Positions 43,334-51,839 of a stretch of 64,000 nt of DNA are shown here, piece after piece (within the stretch, counting starts at the first letter, position 1; each line of letters opens with the position of its first letter). Position numbers and translations under genes: made by a program. Source of the DNA: Paramicrobacterium chengjingii (GTDB taxonomy: Bacteria; Actinomycetota; Actinomycetes; Actinomycetales; Microbacteriaceae). The stretch spans positions 3,410,001-3,474,000 of the forward strand of contig NZ_CP061169.1 in the NCBI RefSeq assembly GCF_011751765.2. Direction: 5' to 3'. The notes beneath the pieces are model-generated. The model was not told the DNA's origin. It ran no database searches and saw nothing but the letters and a program-made list of their open reading frames with translations.

Positions 43334-45403
43334 TTAGGCACCCTTCTGTGTGTTCTGTGCGTTCTCGACGTACTTGATTGCGATGATGAGTTCGCCATAG
43401 TCGCCCACTTCAAGGCGATCACCCTCATGAAGCACGGTTGTCGCGGTGTGTTCAGTGACCACAGCGGGTCCATCGATGAGATCACCGGCCATGAGGTCTT
43501 CACGGGCCACGAGCAGGTACTCCACATCGATGTCGCCCTCGAGGGTCACCGTGCGTGTGCGGTTCGAAAAGCCCTCTCCAACCGGCCGACGGGCTGCCTT
43601 CGGCAACTCAGGGTTGTCGACGAGTCCGACTGCGTGGAGTCGGAGCGTTGTCGTCTCGATGGGGTCGTCCATTGTGTGCCCGTACTGACGCAGATGCAAT
43701 CGGTCGAACTCCCCCCGAATGGTCTCGCGAGGATCCCCGTCGCCCTCTGGATAGTCCACCGTCACCGAGTGCTCCTGACCGGAGTAGCGAATGGCGACAA
43801 CACGATGGAACTCCATGCGATTCTCGCTGAAGCCGTCACTGCAGAGCGTTTCGGTGGCCTCCGCTTCCATGCCCGCGTACAGGTCGTTGGCGTGTTTCGC
43901 GTCAAGCTCGTCGAGCGGTTGGATGCTGGTACGCGAGTAATCGTGCTGCACATTCGCCATGAGCATGCCGAGGGCAGAGAATGCGCCCTGCCCTGGCGGA
44001 ACAATAACCTCGGGAATGTCGAGTTCGCGCGCGACATCAACAGCGACAAGTCCACCGCCGCCGCCGAAGGAGAGCATGGAGAACTCCTTCGGATCGTTAC
44101 CGAGCTCGATCGTGATCGCGCGCACAGCTCCCACAATTTTCGTGTTCGAGATTCGAATCATTCCGCGCGCGAGGCCCGTCACAGAGAGACCGAGTTCATC
44201 GGCGATCGTGGTGAGCGACTCGACGGATTTTTTGCGGTCGAGCGTCAGCTCACCACCAAGCGGAGTGTCGACCCCCAGGTATCCAATCGCAAGTGCAGCG
44301 TCGGTAAACGTTGGTTCAGTGCCGCCGAGACCGTAGGCCGCAGGGCCCGGGTCAGCTCCGGCGCTCTTGGGACCAACCTGCAGAGCGCCCGCCTCGTCGA
44401 GGTAGCCCAGCGAGCCTCCACCGGCACCGATGGTGTGAATATAAAGGGAGGGAGTATTGATGGGAAGACCCTCGAACTCCGCACCATGGTACGAGACAGG
44501 GGAACCATCCTGCACGAGGGAGGCATCAAGGCTCGTCCCCCCCATGTCGATCGTGATGAGATTCGGGCGCCCAATGAGCTTCGCAAACGCAGCGGCCCCG
44601 ACCACGCCGCCAGCCGGGCCCGAAAGGATGAGGTTCACCGGTTGCTCACGCGCGGTCGAAGCGGTCATTGCTCCCCCGCCTGAGCGAGACATGAGAAACT
44701 TTCCGCCAAAGCCTCGCCGTTGAAGTTCTCCCTCGAGTGCTCTGAGGTAACTGCGCATGATGGGCTTGATGTACGCATCGAGCACTGCTGTACTCGTGCG
44801 CTCATACTCGCGATACTCACGGGAGAGCTCGTGCGAAATCGTGACCTCGACGTTCGGCGCTTCCTCTTCGAGAATCTCGCGCATACGCTGCTCGTGAGCG
44901 GGATTGGAGTAGGAATGCAAGAAGGCGACAGCGACGGCATCGTACCCGCGCTTGGCGATCTCACGGGCCACCTGTCGTGCATCGTCTTCATCTAGCGGTA
45001 TTGTTTCGATCTCGCTGTCAAAGTAGCTACGCTCAGTCACTTCGAACGTGTCATAGCGCTCGAGAAGCGCTTCCGGTTTCTGGAAGGCAATGTCGTACAT
45101 CACTTTCCGGTCCGTGCGCCCGAGCAAATACACGTCGCGGAAGCCTCGAGTCGCGATCGTCGCGATGCGAGCACCGGTACGCGTGAGCAGGGAGTTGAGT
45201 CCCAGTGTGGTGCCATGGTTGAACATGCCCACCTCTGTCGGGTCAGCCTCGGCCTTATCGAATGCGGCGAGCACCCCTGCGGTGGGTTCCTGAGGGGTGG
45301 TGGGCACTTTCTCGAATCGCAGCTCGCCGGTTTCGGGTACGAGCTTGACGACGTCGGTGAATGTTCCCCCCACATCGATGGCGGTGCGTACGTTTTTGGA
45401 CAT
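43334..45403 (-). CDS. hyuA: Hydantoinase A / 5-oxoprolinase alpha-type subunit
   Basis: A 689-residue HyuA-family protein, ATP-dependent. It begins IDVGGTFTDVVKLVPETG (phosphate-binding loop of the actin-like fold), then FNHGTTLGLNSLLTRTGARI, ATRGFRDVYLLGR, LSGPAGGVVGAAAF and ITIDMGGTSLDASLVQ. Length is usual. It is co-translated with HyuB. Together they would open a cyclic amide. The operon's ABC importer and the DUF917 gene on the other arm fit this role. Confidence 0.92.
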   Translation of the reverse strand: MSKNVRTAIDVGGTFTDVVKLVPETGELRFEKVPTTPQEPTAGVLAAFDKAEADPTEVGMFNHGTTLGLNSLLTRTGARIATIATRGFRDVYLLGRTDRKVMYDIAFQKPEALLERYDTFEVTERSYFDSEIETIPLDEDDARQVAREIAKRGYDAVAVAFLHSYSNPAHEQRMREILEEEAPNVEVTISHELSREYREYERTSTAVLDAYIKPIMRSYLRALEGELQRRGFGGKFLMSRSGGGAMTASTAREQPVNLILSGPAGGVVGAAAFAKLIGRPNLITIDMGGTSLDASLVQDGSPVSYHGAEFEGLPINTPSLYIHTIGAGGGSLGYLDEAGALQVGPKSAGADPGPAAYGLGGTEPTFTDAALAIGYLGVDTPLGGELTLDRKKSVESLTTIADELGLSVTGLARGMIRISNTKIVGAVRAITIELGNDPKEFSMLSFGGGGGLVAVDVARELDIPEVIVPPGQGAFSALGMLMANVQHDYSRTSIQPLDELDAKHANDLYAGMEAEATETLCSDGFSENRMEFHRVVAIRYSGQEHSVTVDYPEGDGDPRETIRGEFDRLHLRQYGHTMDDPIETTTLRLHAVGLVDNPELPKAARRPVGEGFSNRTRTVTLEGDIDVEYLLVAREDLMAGDLIDGPAVVTEHTATTVLHEGDRLEVGDYGELIIAIKYVENAQNTQKGA

Positions 45404-45463
45404 GAAAGGTGGACCCTCCCTGATCGGTGGTGAATATTCGGTGTCGTCGAGCGACGGTTGAAA

Positions 45464-46450
45464 TTAGCGGCGTGTACGTCCGGCCGCGGCAAGACCGACA
45501 GCGGCGAGGATGATGACTCCGGTCACCATGTCCTTAAGCTGCGGGTTGAGGTTGAGCAGATCGAAGCCGTTGCCGATGAGCGCAATGAGAAACACACCCG
45601 AGATGGATCGCCACACCGCTCCGACCCCGCCATAGATGCTCGTTCCGCCAAGAATCACAGCAGCGATCGCGCTGAGCTCGAGCCCTGAGCCGGCGAGAGG
45701 CTGCCCAGAGGCAATTCGGGAGACGCCGATTGCTGCCGCGCTTCCCGCAGCAAGACCGCTCAGCGTCATCACGTACACCTGAACCCGATTGATACGGATG
45801 CCGGAGAGCTCTGCTGCTTCCTTGTTTCCGCCGACCGCAAAGACGTGGCGGCCGAAGACGGTGCGAGAAAGAAGGAGCCAGAACGCGGCGACCACGAGAA
45901 TCATGACGAAGACGGCGATAAAGATGCCGCCGATGCGGGTGCGCCCGAGAATCGTGAACCCGGGTGTCGTGACGGTGATCAGGCTGCCGCCCGTGACGAG
46001 CACAGCGATTGTTGTGAAGATCATCGATGATGCGAGCGTCGCGAGAAAGGAGTGGACCTTCAGCCGTGTAATGATGACACCGTTGAAAGCTCCGAGAACG
46101 AGACCAACGGCGGGAGCGGCAAGGAGCGCAATCCACACGCTGCCGAGTGTGACCGCCAACCACGCAGAGACGACTCCGGCGACGCTGAAGATGGCACCGG
46201 TGGAAAGGTCGAAGTTGCCCGAGACGATGACGAAGGTGCCGGCGGCTGCGATGATCACGAGCGGTGCATTCTGATTGAGGATGTTGACGATGTTCGCGAA
46301 AGTGAAGAATGAGGGCGACAGGATCGCCAACGCGATCAGGACGGCGCATAGAAGGATCAGCACCGCATACTCGATCGCGACAGTCTTCACAGAGAACTTG
46401 GCCTGGGCGCGGACTTGCGTGACGGCGGTGTTCTCAGCTTGCTTGGTCAT
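45464..46450 (-). CDS. Ribose-type (CUT2) ABC transporter permease
   Basis: A 328-residue RbsC-like inner-membrane permease with about nine helices. LSPSFFTFANIVNILNQNAP and GNFDLSTGAIFSVAGVVSAW are diagnostic, as are AVGGNKEAAELSGIRINRV and ILGGTSIYGGVGAV. It overlaps the ATPase gene by 4 nt. The single permease would act as a homodimer. CUT2 systems also carry non-sugars such as nucleosides and autoinducers, so a hydantoin-like ligand is possible. Confidence 0.9.
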   Translation of the reverse strand: MTKQAENTAVTQVRAQAKFSVKTVAIEYAVLILLCAVLIALAILSPSFFTFANIVNILNQNAPLVIIAAAGTFVIVSGNFDLSTGAIFSVAGVVSAWLAVTLGSVWIALLAAPAVGLVLGAFNGVIITRLKVHSFLATLASSMIFTTIAVLVTGGSLITVTTPGFTILGRTRIGGIFIAVFVMILVVAAFWLLLSRTVFGRHVFAVGGNKEAAELSGIRINRVQVYVMTLSGLAAGSAAAIGVSRIASGQPLAGSGLELSAIAAVILGGTSIYGGVGAVWRSISGVFLIALIGNGFDLLNLNPQLKDMVTGVIILAAVGLAAAGRTRR

Positions 46451-47976
46451 GCGGCCGACTCCTCTTCTGGCGAAACGTGGAAGAGCCGGAACAGCACGTC
46501 TTCCACAGTGGTTTCTGCGGGAATGATGTGGTCGAAGGTTCGCCCATCTGAGACGAGGTAGGCGCGGTGAGCAAGTTCTACGATCTCCTCGTGCTCAGAC
46601 GAGATGAGAAGCACTGCGATCCCCTCTTCCGCGAGCCTTGTGATGAGTTCGTAGATCGTGCGCTTTGCACCCACGTCGACACCTCGTGTCGGCTCATCGA
46701 GAATGATGAGCTTCGGGCGTGCGGCGAGCGCCTTTGCAAGAAGTGCCTTTTGCTGGTTGCCTCCTGAAAACCAGCCAACCGGAAGTTCGATGTCAAGCGG
46801 TCGCATCTCCAGAGACTGAGCTTGCCCGAGCGCGATGCTCTTTTCCTGTTTGATGCTTACGAACCCGGCGGTGGACCTCTCACGAAGGCTTGACAGGGCG
46901 ATGTTCTCGCGCACCGAACGCTCCAGAACGAGACCGTCCTTGTGACGATCCTCGGAAACGAATACCAGCCCCGCCGCTATCGAGTCTTTCGGGCCGCGCC
47001 CGGCCCAGTCCCGACCTTCGAACTCGACGGTTCCGCTCACGATGCCATCCAGCCCGAAGACCGCTCTGAGACATTCCGTGCGACCGCTCCCGACGAGGCC
47101 CAGCAGCCCCACAATCTCGCCAGGGTGCACTGTGAACGACATATCGCGCACGCCGGTATCCGTTTTCAAGTTCGCGACGGAGAGCGCGGGCGATGAATCC
47201 GACAGCGGCGCGGCCGCCCGGTCCGGATATGCCTGATCCATTTCACGGCCGAGCATTGATGTGACGAGGCCGTGTTTCGTCACTGACCCACTCGACACCG
47301 TCTCGATGCGGCGACCGTCGCGCATGACCGTGATGTTGTCTGACACCCGCAACACCGAATCAAGAAAGTGCGAAACGTAGATGACACTGCATCCGCGATC
47401 GGCAAGTTGGCGCATGAGATCCTCAAGCTGCGTCATCTCGTGCGCTGTCAGCGACGACGTCGGCTCGTCCATAACGATCACCCGCGCTTGTCGTGCCAGC
47501 GAACGCAAGATCTCAACCTTCTGCTGATCAGCGATGCGCAGATTTCGCACTTTCGCCCCTGCATCGAGATTGAACCCAATCTCCGCATCGAGTGCGGTGA
47601 AGCGATCGTTGACGCCACGGCTCAGCACGCCAAGTACGTTCTTCTCCGCACCGAGATACACATTCTCCGCCACGGTCAGGTCGGGAACGAGAGCGAGTTC
47701 TTGCGCGATCATCGCGACTCCACGGCGCTGCGCGAGTTCGGGGTTCCACCGTTCAACCGGCGTGCCATCGATGACCACGTCACCCTGATCTACGGAGTAG
47801 AGACCGGCGACAACTTTGCCGAGCGTCGATTTGCCCGCACCGTTCTCACCAACAATCGCGTGGACTTCGCCACTGCGGATCTCGAGCGAAACGTCGTCAA
47901 GTGCCTGCGTCGCACCAAACCGCTTTCCGACTCGACGCAACTCGACGAGTACTTCGCTTGTCTCACGTGTAGTCAT
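46447..47976 (-). CDS. CUT2-type ABC transporter ATPase, two NBDs
   Basis: A 509-residue RbsA/MglA-type protein with two ABC domains. The first Walker A is GENGAGKSTLGKVVAGL (near residue 40) with Walker B VIVMDEPTSSL. The second has the degenerate Walker A GLVGSGRTECLRAVFGL and Walker B IILDEPTRGVDVGA. The first has an intact Walker A. Overlaps the permease start. Energises the transporter encoded by the adjacent genes. Confidence 0.92.
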   Translation of the reverse strand: MTTRETSEVLVELRRVGKRFGATQALDDVSLEIRSGEVHAIVGENGAGKSTLGKVVAGLYSVDQGDVVIDGTPVERWNPELAQRRGVAMIAQELALVPDLTVAENVYLGAEKNVLGVLSRGVNDRFTALDAEIGFNLDAGAKVRNLRIADQQKVEILRSLARQARVIVMDEPTSSLTAHEMTQLEDLMRQLADRGCSVIYVSHFLDSVLRVSDNITVMRDGRRIETVSSGSVTKHGLVTSMLGREMDQAYPDRAAAPLSDSSPALSVANLKTDTGVRDMSFTVHPGEIVGLLGLVGSGRTECLRAVFGLDGIVSGTVEFEGRDWAGRGPKDSIAAGLVFVSEDRHKDGLVLERSVRENIALSSLRERSTAGFVSIKQEKSIALGQAQSLEMRPLDIELPVGWFSGGNQQKALLAKALAARPKLIILDEPTRGVDVGAKRTIYELITRLAEEGIAVLLISSEHEEIVELAHRAYLVSDGRTFDHIIPAETTVEDVLFRLFHVSPEEESAA

Positions 47977-47979
47977 CGG

Positions 47980-49002
47980 TCAGCCGTTCCATTCACCAGT
48001 GAAATCGGGGTGAGCCTCGAGATCTTCCTTCGTGGCAATGGGGCCGAACCCGACAAGCTCATCTGCGTCCACGACGGTTTGCACCTTTTCGCCTTGCAAC
48101 GAATTGATGACCTGCTGCAGAGCCTCTTCCCCCATGGACGCCGGAACGTTGATGTAATCGTTCGTCCACGTACCTTCAAGCACCGCTTTGATGCCTTCAG
48201 TCGTGCCGCCGCTGCCCGTGAGAAAGATGCTCGCCGGATCGATGCCTGCGTTCTCGAGTGCGATCTGAGCACCCATGGTCTGCTGGTCGGCGCTCGAGAT
48301 GATCCCGTTAATGTCCTTGTCTCCCTGCAGGAGGTTCGAAACTGCGGTGAGGGACTGATCGCGATCGTACGCGCCCTCGACTGTCCCAGCGATTTTGATG
48401 TTGTCGTGCTCGCCCAAGACGCTCTTCCAGGCATCGATGCGCTCGATGTCGAGCGGTGAATTGAGCAAGCCAGCGAGCAGACCGATCTTGCACGGATCGA
48501 TTCCCTCGCAGTACTCAACTGCCGATTCCGCCTGCAGCTTCGCACCTGTCGCCGGTGGCGTTGCTACCGTCGAGATGACGCCCTCGACCTGCGGCTCCAT
48601 CTCTGTGATATCGGGGCCGATCGGGTTGAGCACGCTGGCGACGGGTATGTCTTGGCCGAGCGGGAACGCGGCCCCCAAGGCTGGCCCATCGTGCGGAACG
48701 ACAATAATGCCGTCAGCTTTTCCCGTTGTGCCCGCGTTCTGCAACTGAGAGAGCTGAGTGTTCGCATCGAACTGACCGTCCTGAATCTTCGTCTCGATCT
48801 CGATTCCGAGTTCATCCGCGAGCTGAGAAGCTCGCTCCTCGATTCCGGAGTACACGGCCTGGTTGTAGCCGTTCTGCGACGATGCGGCGAGGAAAATGAT
48901 CGAATACGAATCATCCCCCTCCCCGTCAGCGCTGCACGCAACTAGGCTGCCGCTGAGGGCGAGCACGCCGATGCCTGCGAGGATTCGTGTGGTGTGCTTC
49001 AT
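47980..49002 (-). CDS. CUT2-type ABC substrate-binding lipoprotein
   Basis: A 340-residue lipoprotein: signal ILAGIGVLALSGSLVAC with lipobox Cys near 23, then a type I periplasmic-binding fold (LAASSQNGYNQAVYSGIEE, GIIVVPHDGPAL, IGLLAGLLNS, GIISSADQQTMGAQIALENAG). An internal CEGIDPCKIG offers a disulfide. It is 3 nt from the ATPase start. The ligand is likely the cyclic amide or its precursor imported for the HyuAB pathway. Only distantly like the orphan protein at 4785. Confidence 0.9.
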   Translation of the reverse strand: MKHTTRILAGIGVLALSGSLVACSADGEGDDSYSIIFLAASSQNGYNQAVYSGIEERASQLADELGIEIETKIQDGQFDANTQLSQLQNAGTTGKADGIIVVPHDGPALGAAFPLGQDIPVASVLNPIGPDITEMEPQVEGVISTVATPPATGAKLQAESAVEYCEGIDPCKIGLLAGLLNSPLDIERIDAWKSVLGEHDNIKIAGTVEGAYDRDQSLTAVSNLLQGDKDINGIISSADQQTMGAQIALENAGIDPASIFLTGSGGTTEGIKAVLEGTWTNDYINVPASMGEEALQQVINSLQGEKVQTVVDADELVGFGPIATKEDLEAHPDFTGEWNG

Positions 49003-49031
49003 TGCATCCTTCTTTTCCTGGCTATGGTTGG

Positions 49032-49343
49032 TTATTTCTCGACGCTATGGTCGATGCGGTAGAGCTTTGCGATACCGATCTCGGCATCGGAGAGCATCTC
49101 TGGGAGCTCGGGCACGCGCTGCCCGCGGCGCGGATGATCAACCCATTCTTGATACGCAGATTCGTCCGGCCACAGTGCGGTGACGATAATCTCACCGCTC
49201 CCATCGACGCAGGCGGAGATCTCAGAGCCAATCGCCCTGGTGAGATTGAGCGACTCCTGCAGGACACTCTGGGCCCGGTAGAGATCGAGGATCGGCTCGA
49301 CCATTTCCGGTCGGGTTCTCAATGTCAGCATGCTTCGAATCAT
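49032..49343 (-). CDS. Antibiotic-biosynthesis-monooxygenase (ABM)-domain protein
   Basis: A 103-residue dimeric alpha-beta barrel (ABM-type) protein: MIRSMLTLRTRPEMVEPILD, ISACVDGSGEIIVTALWPDE, and YQEWVDHPRRGQRV. It is the first gene of the minus-strand catabolic operon. The start was chosen at the ATG where family similarity begins. ABM proteins can be cofactor-free oxygenases or small-molecule binders, so it may act on the pathway substrate; this is inference. Confidence 0.7.
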   Translation of the reverse strand: MIRSMLTLRTRPEMVEPILDLYRAQSVLQESLNLTRAIGSEISACVDGSGEIIVTALWPDESAYQEWVDHPRRGQRVPELPEMLSDAEIGIAKLYRIDHSVEK

Positions 49344-49468
49344 GGCTTCGGCACTCCATCGTGTGTTCGCAAAAATCCGTCTTCGTAATGTCTTGCGAGA
49401 ATCTACCCTCGCTCGATTCACGCCAACTATGCATTCTGCTGAATCTGTGATGCTGATACTGTGCAGAA

Positions 49469-50779
49469 ATGCGAATCGGCATTTCCAGTGACAGCGAAGG
49501 GATGACGGGGGTTGCCGTCTTCCGAAGTGGTGCACGGGCATCCACGCGCATCAGATCCTCGACGTCATTCGCCGATCAGGTCGACACGTTGCTGCACGAA
49601 CTCAAGGCCATCTGCTCGAAGGATGGCGATGCGATTACATCGATCACCATAGACGTCAGTGCCGCCCTCGAGCCGCAATTTACTTCGCCCGTCACCGTTG
49701 TGAGAATCTCACCCCGGCCTCCCCTAGACACCCACCGTGACGCGACCCAGGCTCCAGGATCTGGGTTTGCCACCGAGATCATTCACGCTGTCGGAGGGCA
49801 CACGATTCTCGGTGAGCCCCTCCTCCCGCTCGACACGGAAGCTCTCGAAAGGTTCGCGCAGCAAACTCCGCGCGGTGCTCGATACGTCGTGACAGGTGTA
49901 GGCTCGCTCGTGAATCCAGCTCACGAGCTCCAGGCAGGTCGGATGCTTCTTGAGCACGCGGAACCGGAGAGCATCGAATACGCGCACCGGTTCTCCCACG
50001 GCTCCATTGCCATTCGGGAACGAACCGCACTGATCAACAGCTCATTACGTGAAGAGGCATCGGCGATGAGCACCTCACTCGGTGTCGTCGCCGACCGCAT
50101 ATTTCCACGGGCCCGCTTATTTGTGACAACAAACGACGGTGGCTCCGCACCGATCGCGAGCCTCGCCGACTCTCCCGTGCACTCGCTTTACGCGGGTCGA
50201 CCAGCGGAACTCATCGGGGCGGCCGCCGTCTGCGGAGTTGACACGGGTGGCCTCATTGTCGCTGGACCACTCGGAGTCTTCTTCGGCGAGATCGCAGAGA
50301 GCGTCCCCTCTGTGATTCCCATTCATCGAGACGAAGCCGGAATGCGTGTGGCCACACAGACTGCAAACCTTCTGCCCGCCACAGATGCGCTTCTCGCACG
50401 CCAACGCACGGCTCCGACTGTGGTGGCACACGGAGGCATGGAACCCCCCGATCTGGGTGTCCCTGTGCACCAGCGAAGCGACCTTGATCTTCGTGCCGTC
50501 GGCGCAGCCTGCGTGCCGAGAACCGGATGGGCGAACCGCATTGTCAATGTCAGCAATGCGACCGAGATGCAACACGCACTCACGGCCGCACGTGCTCGCG
50601 TGGAAGCACGGCTCGTCGCGTCGGGCTCGTCGCCGTCCGACATTAGAATCCTCGAGTCCCGAGTCATCGCTACCGCGTACCAGCATCCACGCGTGGTATC
50701 GGTGCGCGTGCGTGGCGTTTCGAGCGAGAGCGCAGAATCAATTCTGCCGGAGGCGAGGGGCCATGGAACTCACGGCTGA
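49469..50779 (+). CDS. HyuA-like (divergent hydantoinase/oxoprolinase-type) protein
   Basis: A 436-residue protein that resembles HyuA in part. RLFVTTNDGGSAPIASLADS and SLYAGRPAELIGAAAVCGVD correspond to the SNGG and SGPAGGVVGA motifs of HyuA. The N-terminus (MRIGISSDSEGMTGVAVF) mimics the actin-fold GGTFTD loop but lacks the GGTF residues. It is smaller than HyuA. It overlaps the DUF917 gene by 17 nt. It is often found beside DUF917 and may be an activator or partner; activity is unproven. Confidence 0.75.
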   Translation: MRIGISSDSEGMTGVAVFRSGARASTRIRSSTSFADQVDTLLHELKAICSKDGDAITSITIDVSAALEPQFTSPVTVVRISPRPPLDTHRDATQAPGSGFATEIIHAVGGHTILGEPLLPLDTEALERFAQQTPRGARYVVTGVGSLVNPAHELQAGRMLLEHAEPESIEYAHRFSHGSIAIRERTALINSSLREEASAMSTSLGVVADRIFPRARLFVTTNDGGSAPIASLADSPVHSLYAGRPAELIGAAAVCGVDTGGLIVAGPLGVFFGEIAESVPSVIPIHRDEAGMRVATQTANLLPATDALLARQRTAPTVVAHGGMEPPDLGVPVHQRSDLDLRAVGAACVPRTGWANRIVNVSNATEMQHALTAARARVEARLVASGSSPSDIRILESRVIATAYQHPRVVSVRVRGVSSESAESILPEARGHGTHG

Positions 50780-51839
50780 CGCCATTCGGCACCTGAGGTC
50801 GGGAGCTCTGTTTCTTGCATGCGCAGCCGATCACGACTGGTGCCATGAGCAGATGGACCGCATTCTCTCTCACATGGCGAAACACGAGACGACGGCGACA
50901 TTGCAAGCTGTCGATGAGTTCGACGACGACGCGCTCATCGTCGCGGTTGGCTTTGTGAACTCCGGGCTTCCTCTTTCGGATCTTCAGCCAGTCGGTGATG
51001 AGTTCCTCACGAGTCTGCGGCTCGTGGAGGAGTCGCTTGGGCGACCGACTGCCGCCCTCATGCCGTTGGCTGCGGCAAACATCAACTCGCTCGTCCCCGT
51101 GCTCACCGGCATGCAAACGGGCGTCCCCGTTGTCGATGCCGATCCCATGGGACGAGTGTTTCCTCTGCTCTACCAGTCTGTATTCACACTGGCGGGTCTT
51201 TCCGCGGGTCCCATCGGCGCGACGGGACCCCTGGGAGACTCTGCGCTGCTCGACGTCGAGGACCCGCACCGCGCTGAACGATTGGTCCGCGCACTCGCTG
51301 GCGAGTTCGGCGGTTGGTCAGCCACAGCTCTCTACCCGATGCGGGCTAAGACACTCGCACTCAACGGCATTCTCGGGAGCGTTTCCCGAATGATTCACAT
51401 CGGCGAGATTCTCGATTCACGGCTTTCAACGCGGGCGAAGCACGACTCTCTCAGGCGCGATGCAGGCGTGAAGCGGATCATCCGTGCACGCGTCAGCGAC
51501 ATCACAGGTCTCTCGCGTCCCGCGCCTCCGGGTCAACCGGATATGCCCTCGAGCGTCGTGCTCATCGAGGAATCGCAAGAACGCATTGTCCAGATCGAGA
51601 TTCAGAACGAGCTCTTGATGGTGATGATAGACGGCGCGGTCGTCGCCGTGATCCCAGACATCATCACCATGCTGCGTCCCGAAGACGCGAGTGTAGCCAG
51701 TCTCGACGACCTCTGGGTCGGCAACATGCTCGACATCGTTGTTCTGCCAGCTGCCCCGCAATGGTATTCCCCTGAAGGGACCGCTCTCGTGGGCCCCGAT
51801 GCCTTGCATTTGTGGCTTCGCTCACAAGGAGGTCGATAA
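50763..51839 (+). CDS. DUF917-family protein
   Basis: A 358-residue DUF917 protein, a group now linked to S-methyl-thiohydantoin desulfurase-type domains. Landmarks: LACAADHDWCHEQM in place of the usual N-terminal GGGG motif, LMPLAAANINSLVPVLTGM, VPVVDADPMGRVFPLLYQS and the C-terminal DAVVAVIPDIITML-like region. It is translationally coupled on both sides, to the HyuA-like gene and to PucR (TAATG). A role in the same cyclic-amide pathway follows from context. Exact reaction inferred only. Confidence 0.82.
   Translation: MELTADAIRHLRSGALFLACAADHDWCHEQMDRILSHMAKHETTATLQAVDEFDDDALIVAVGFVNSGLPLSDLQPVGDEFLTSLRLVEESLGRPTAALMPLAAANINSLVPVLTGMQTGVPVVDADPMGRVFPLLYQSVFTLAGLSAGPIGATGPLGDSALLDVEDPHRAERLVRALAGEFGGWSATALYPMRAKTLALNGILGSVSRMIHIGEILDSRLSTRAKHDSLRRDAGVKRIIRARVSDITGLSRPAPPGQPDMPSSVVLIEESQERIVQIEIQNELLMVMIDGAVVAVIPDIITMLRPEDASVASLDDLWVGNMLDIVVLPAAPQWYSPEGTALVGPDALHLWLRSQGGR

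Noticed and set aside
43238..44683. 481-residue plus-strand open frame
   Set aside because: Antisense to hyuA/hyuB, which have strong motifs; composition is shadow-like.
47368..48459. 363-residue plus-strand open frame
   Set aside because: Antisense to the ABC ATPase and binding protein.
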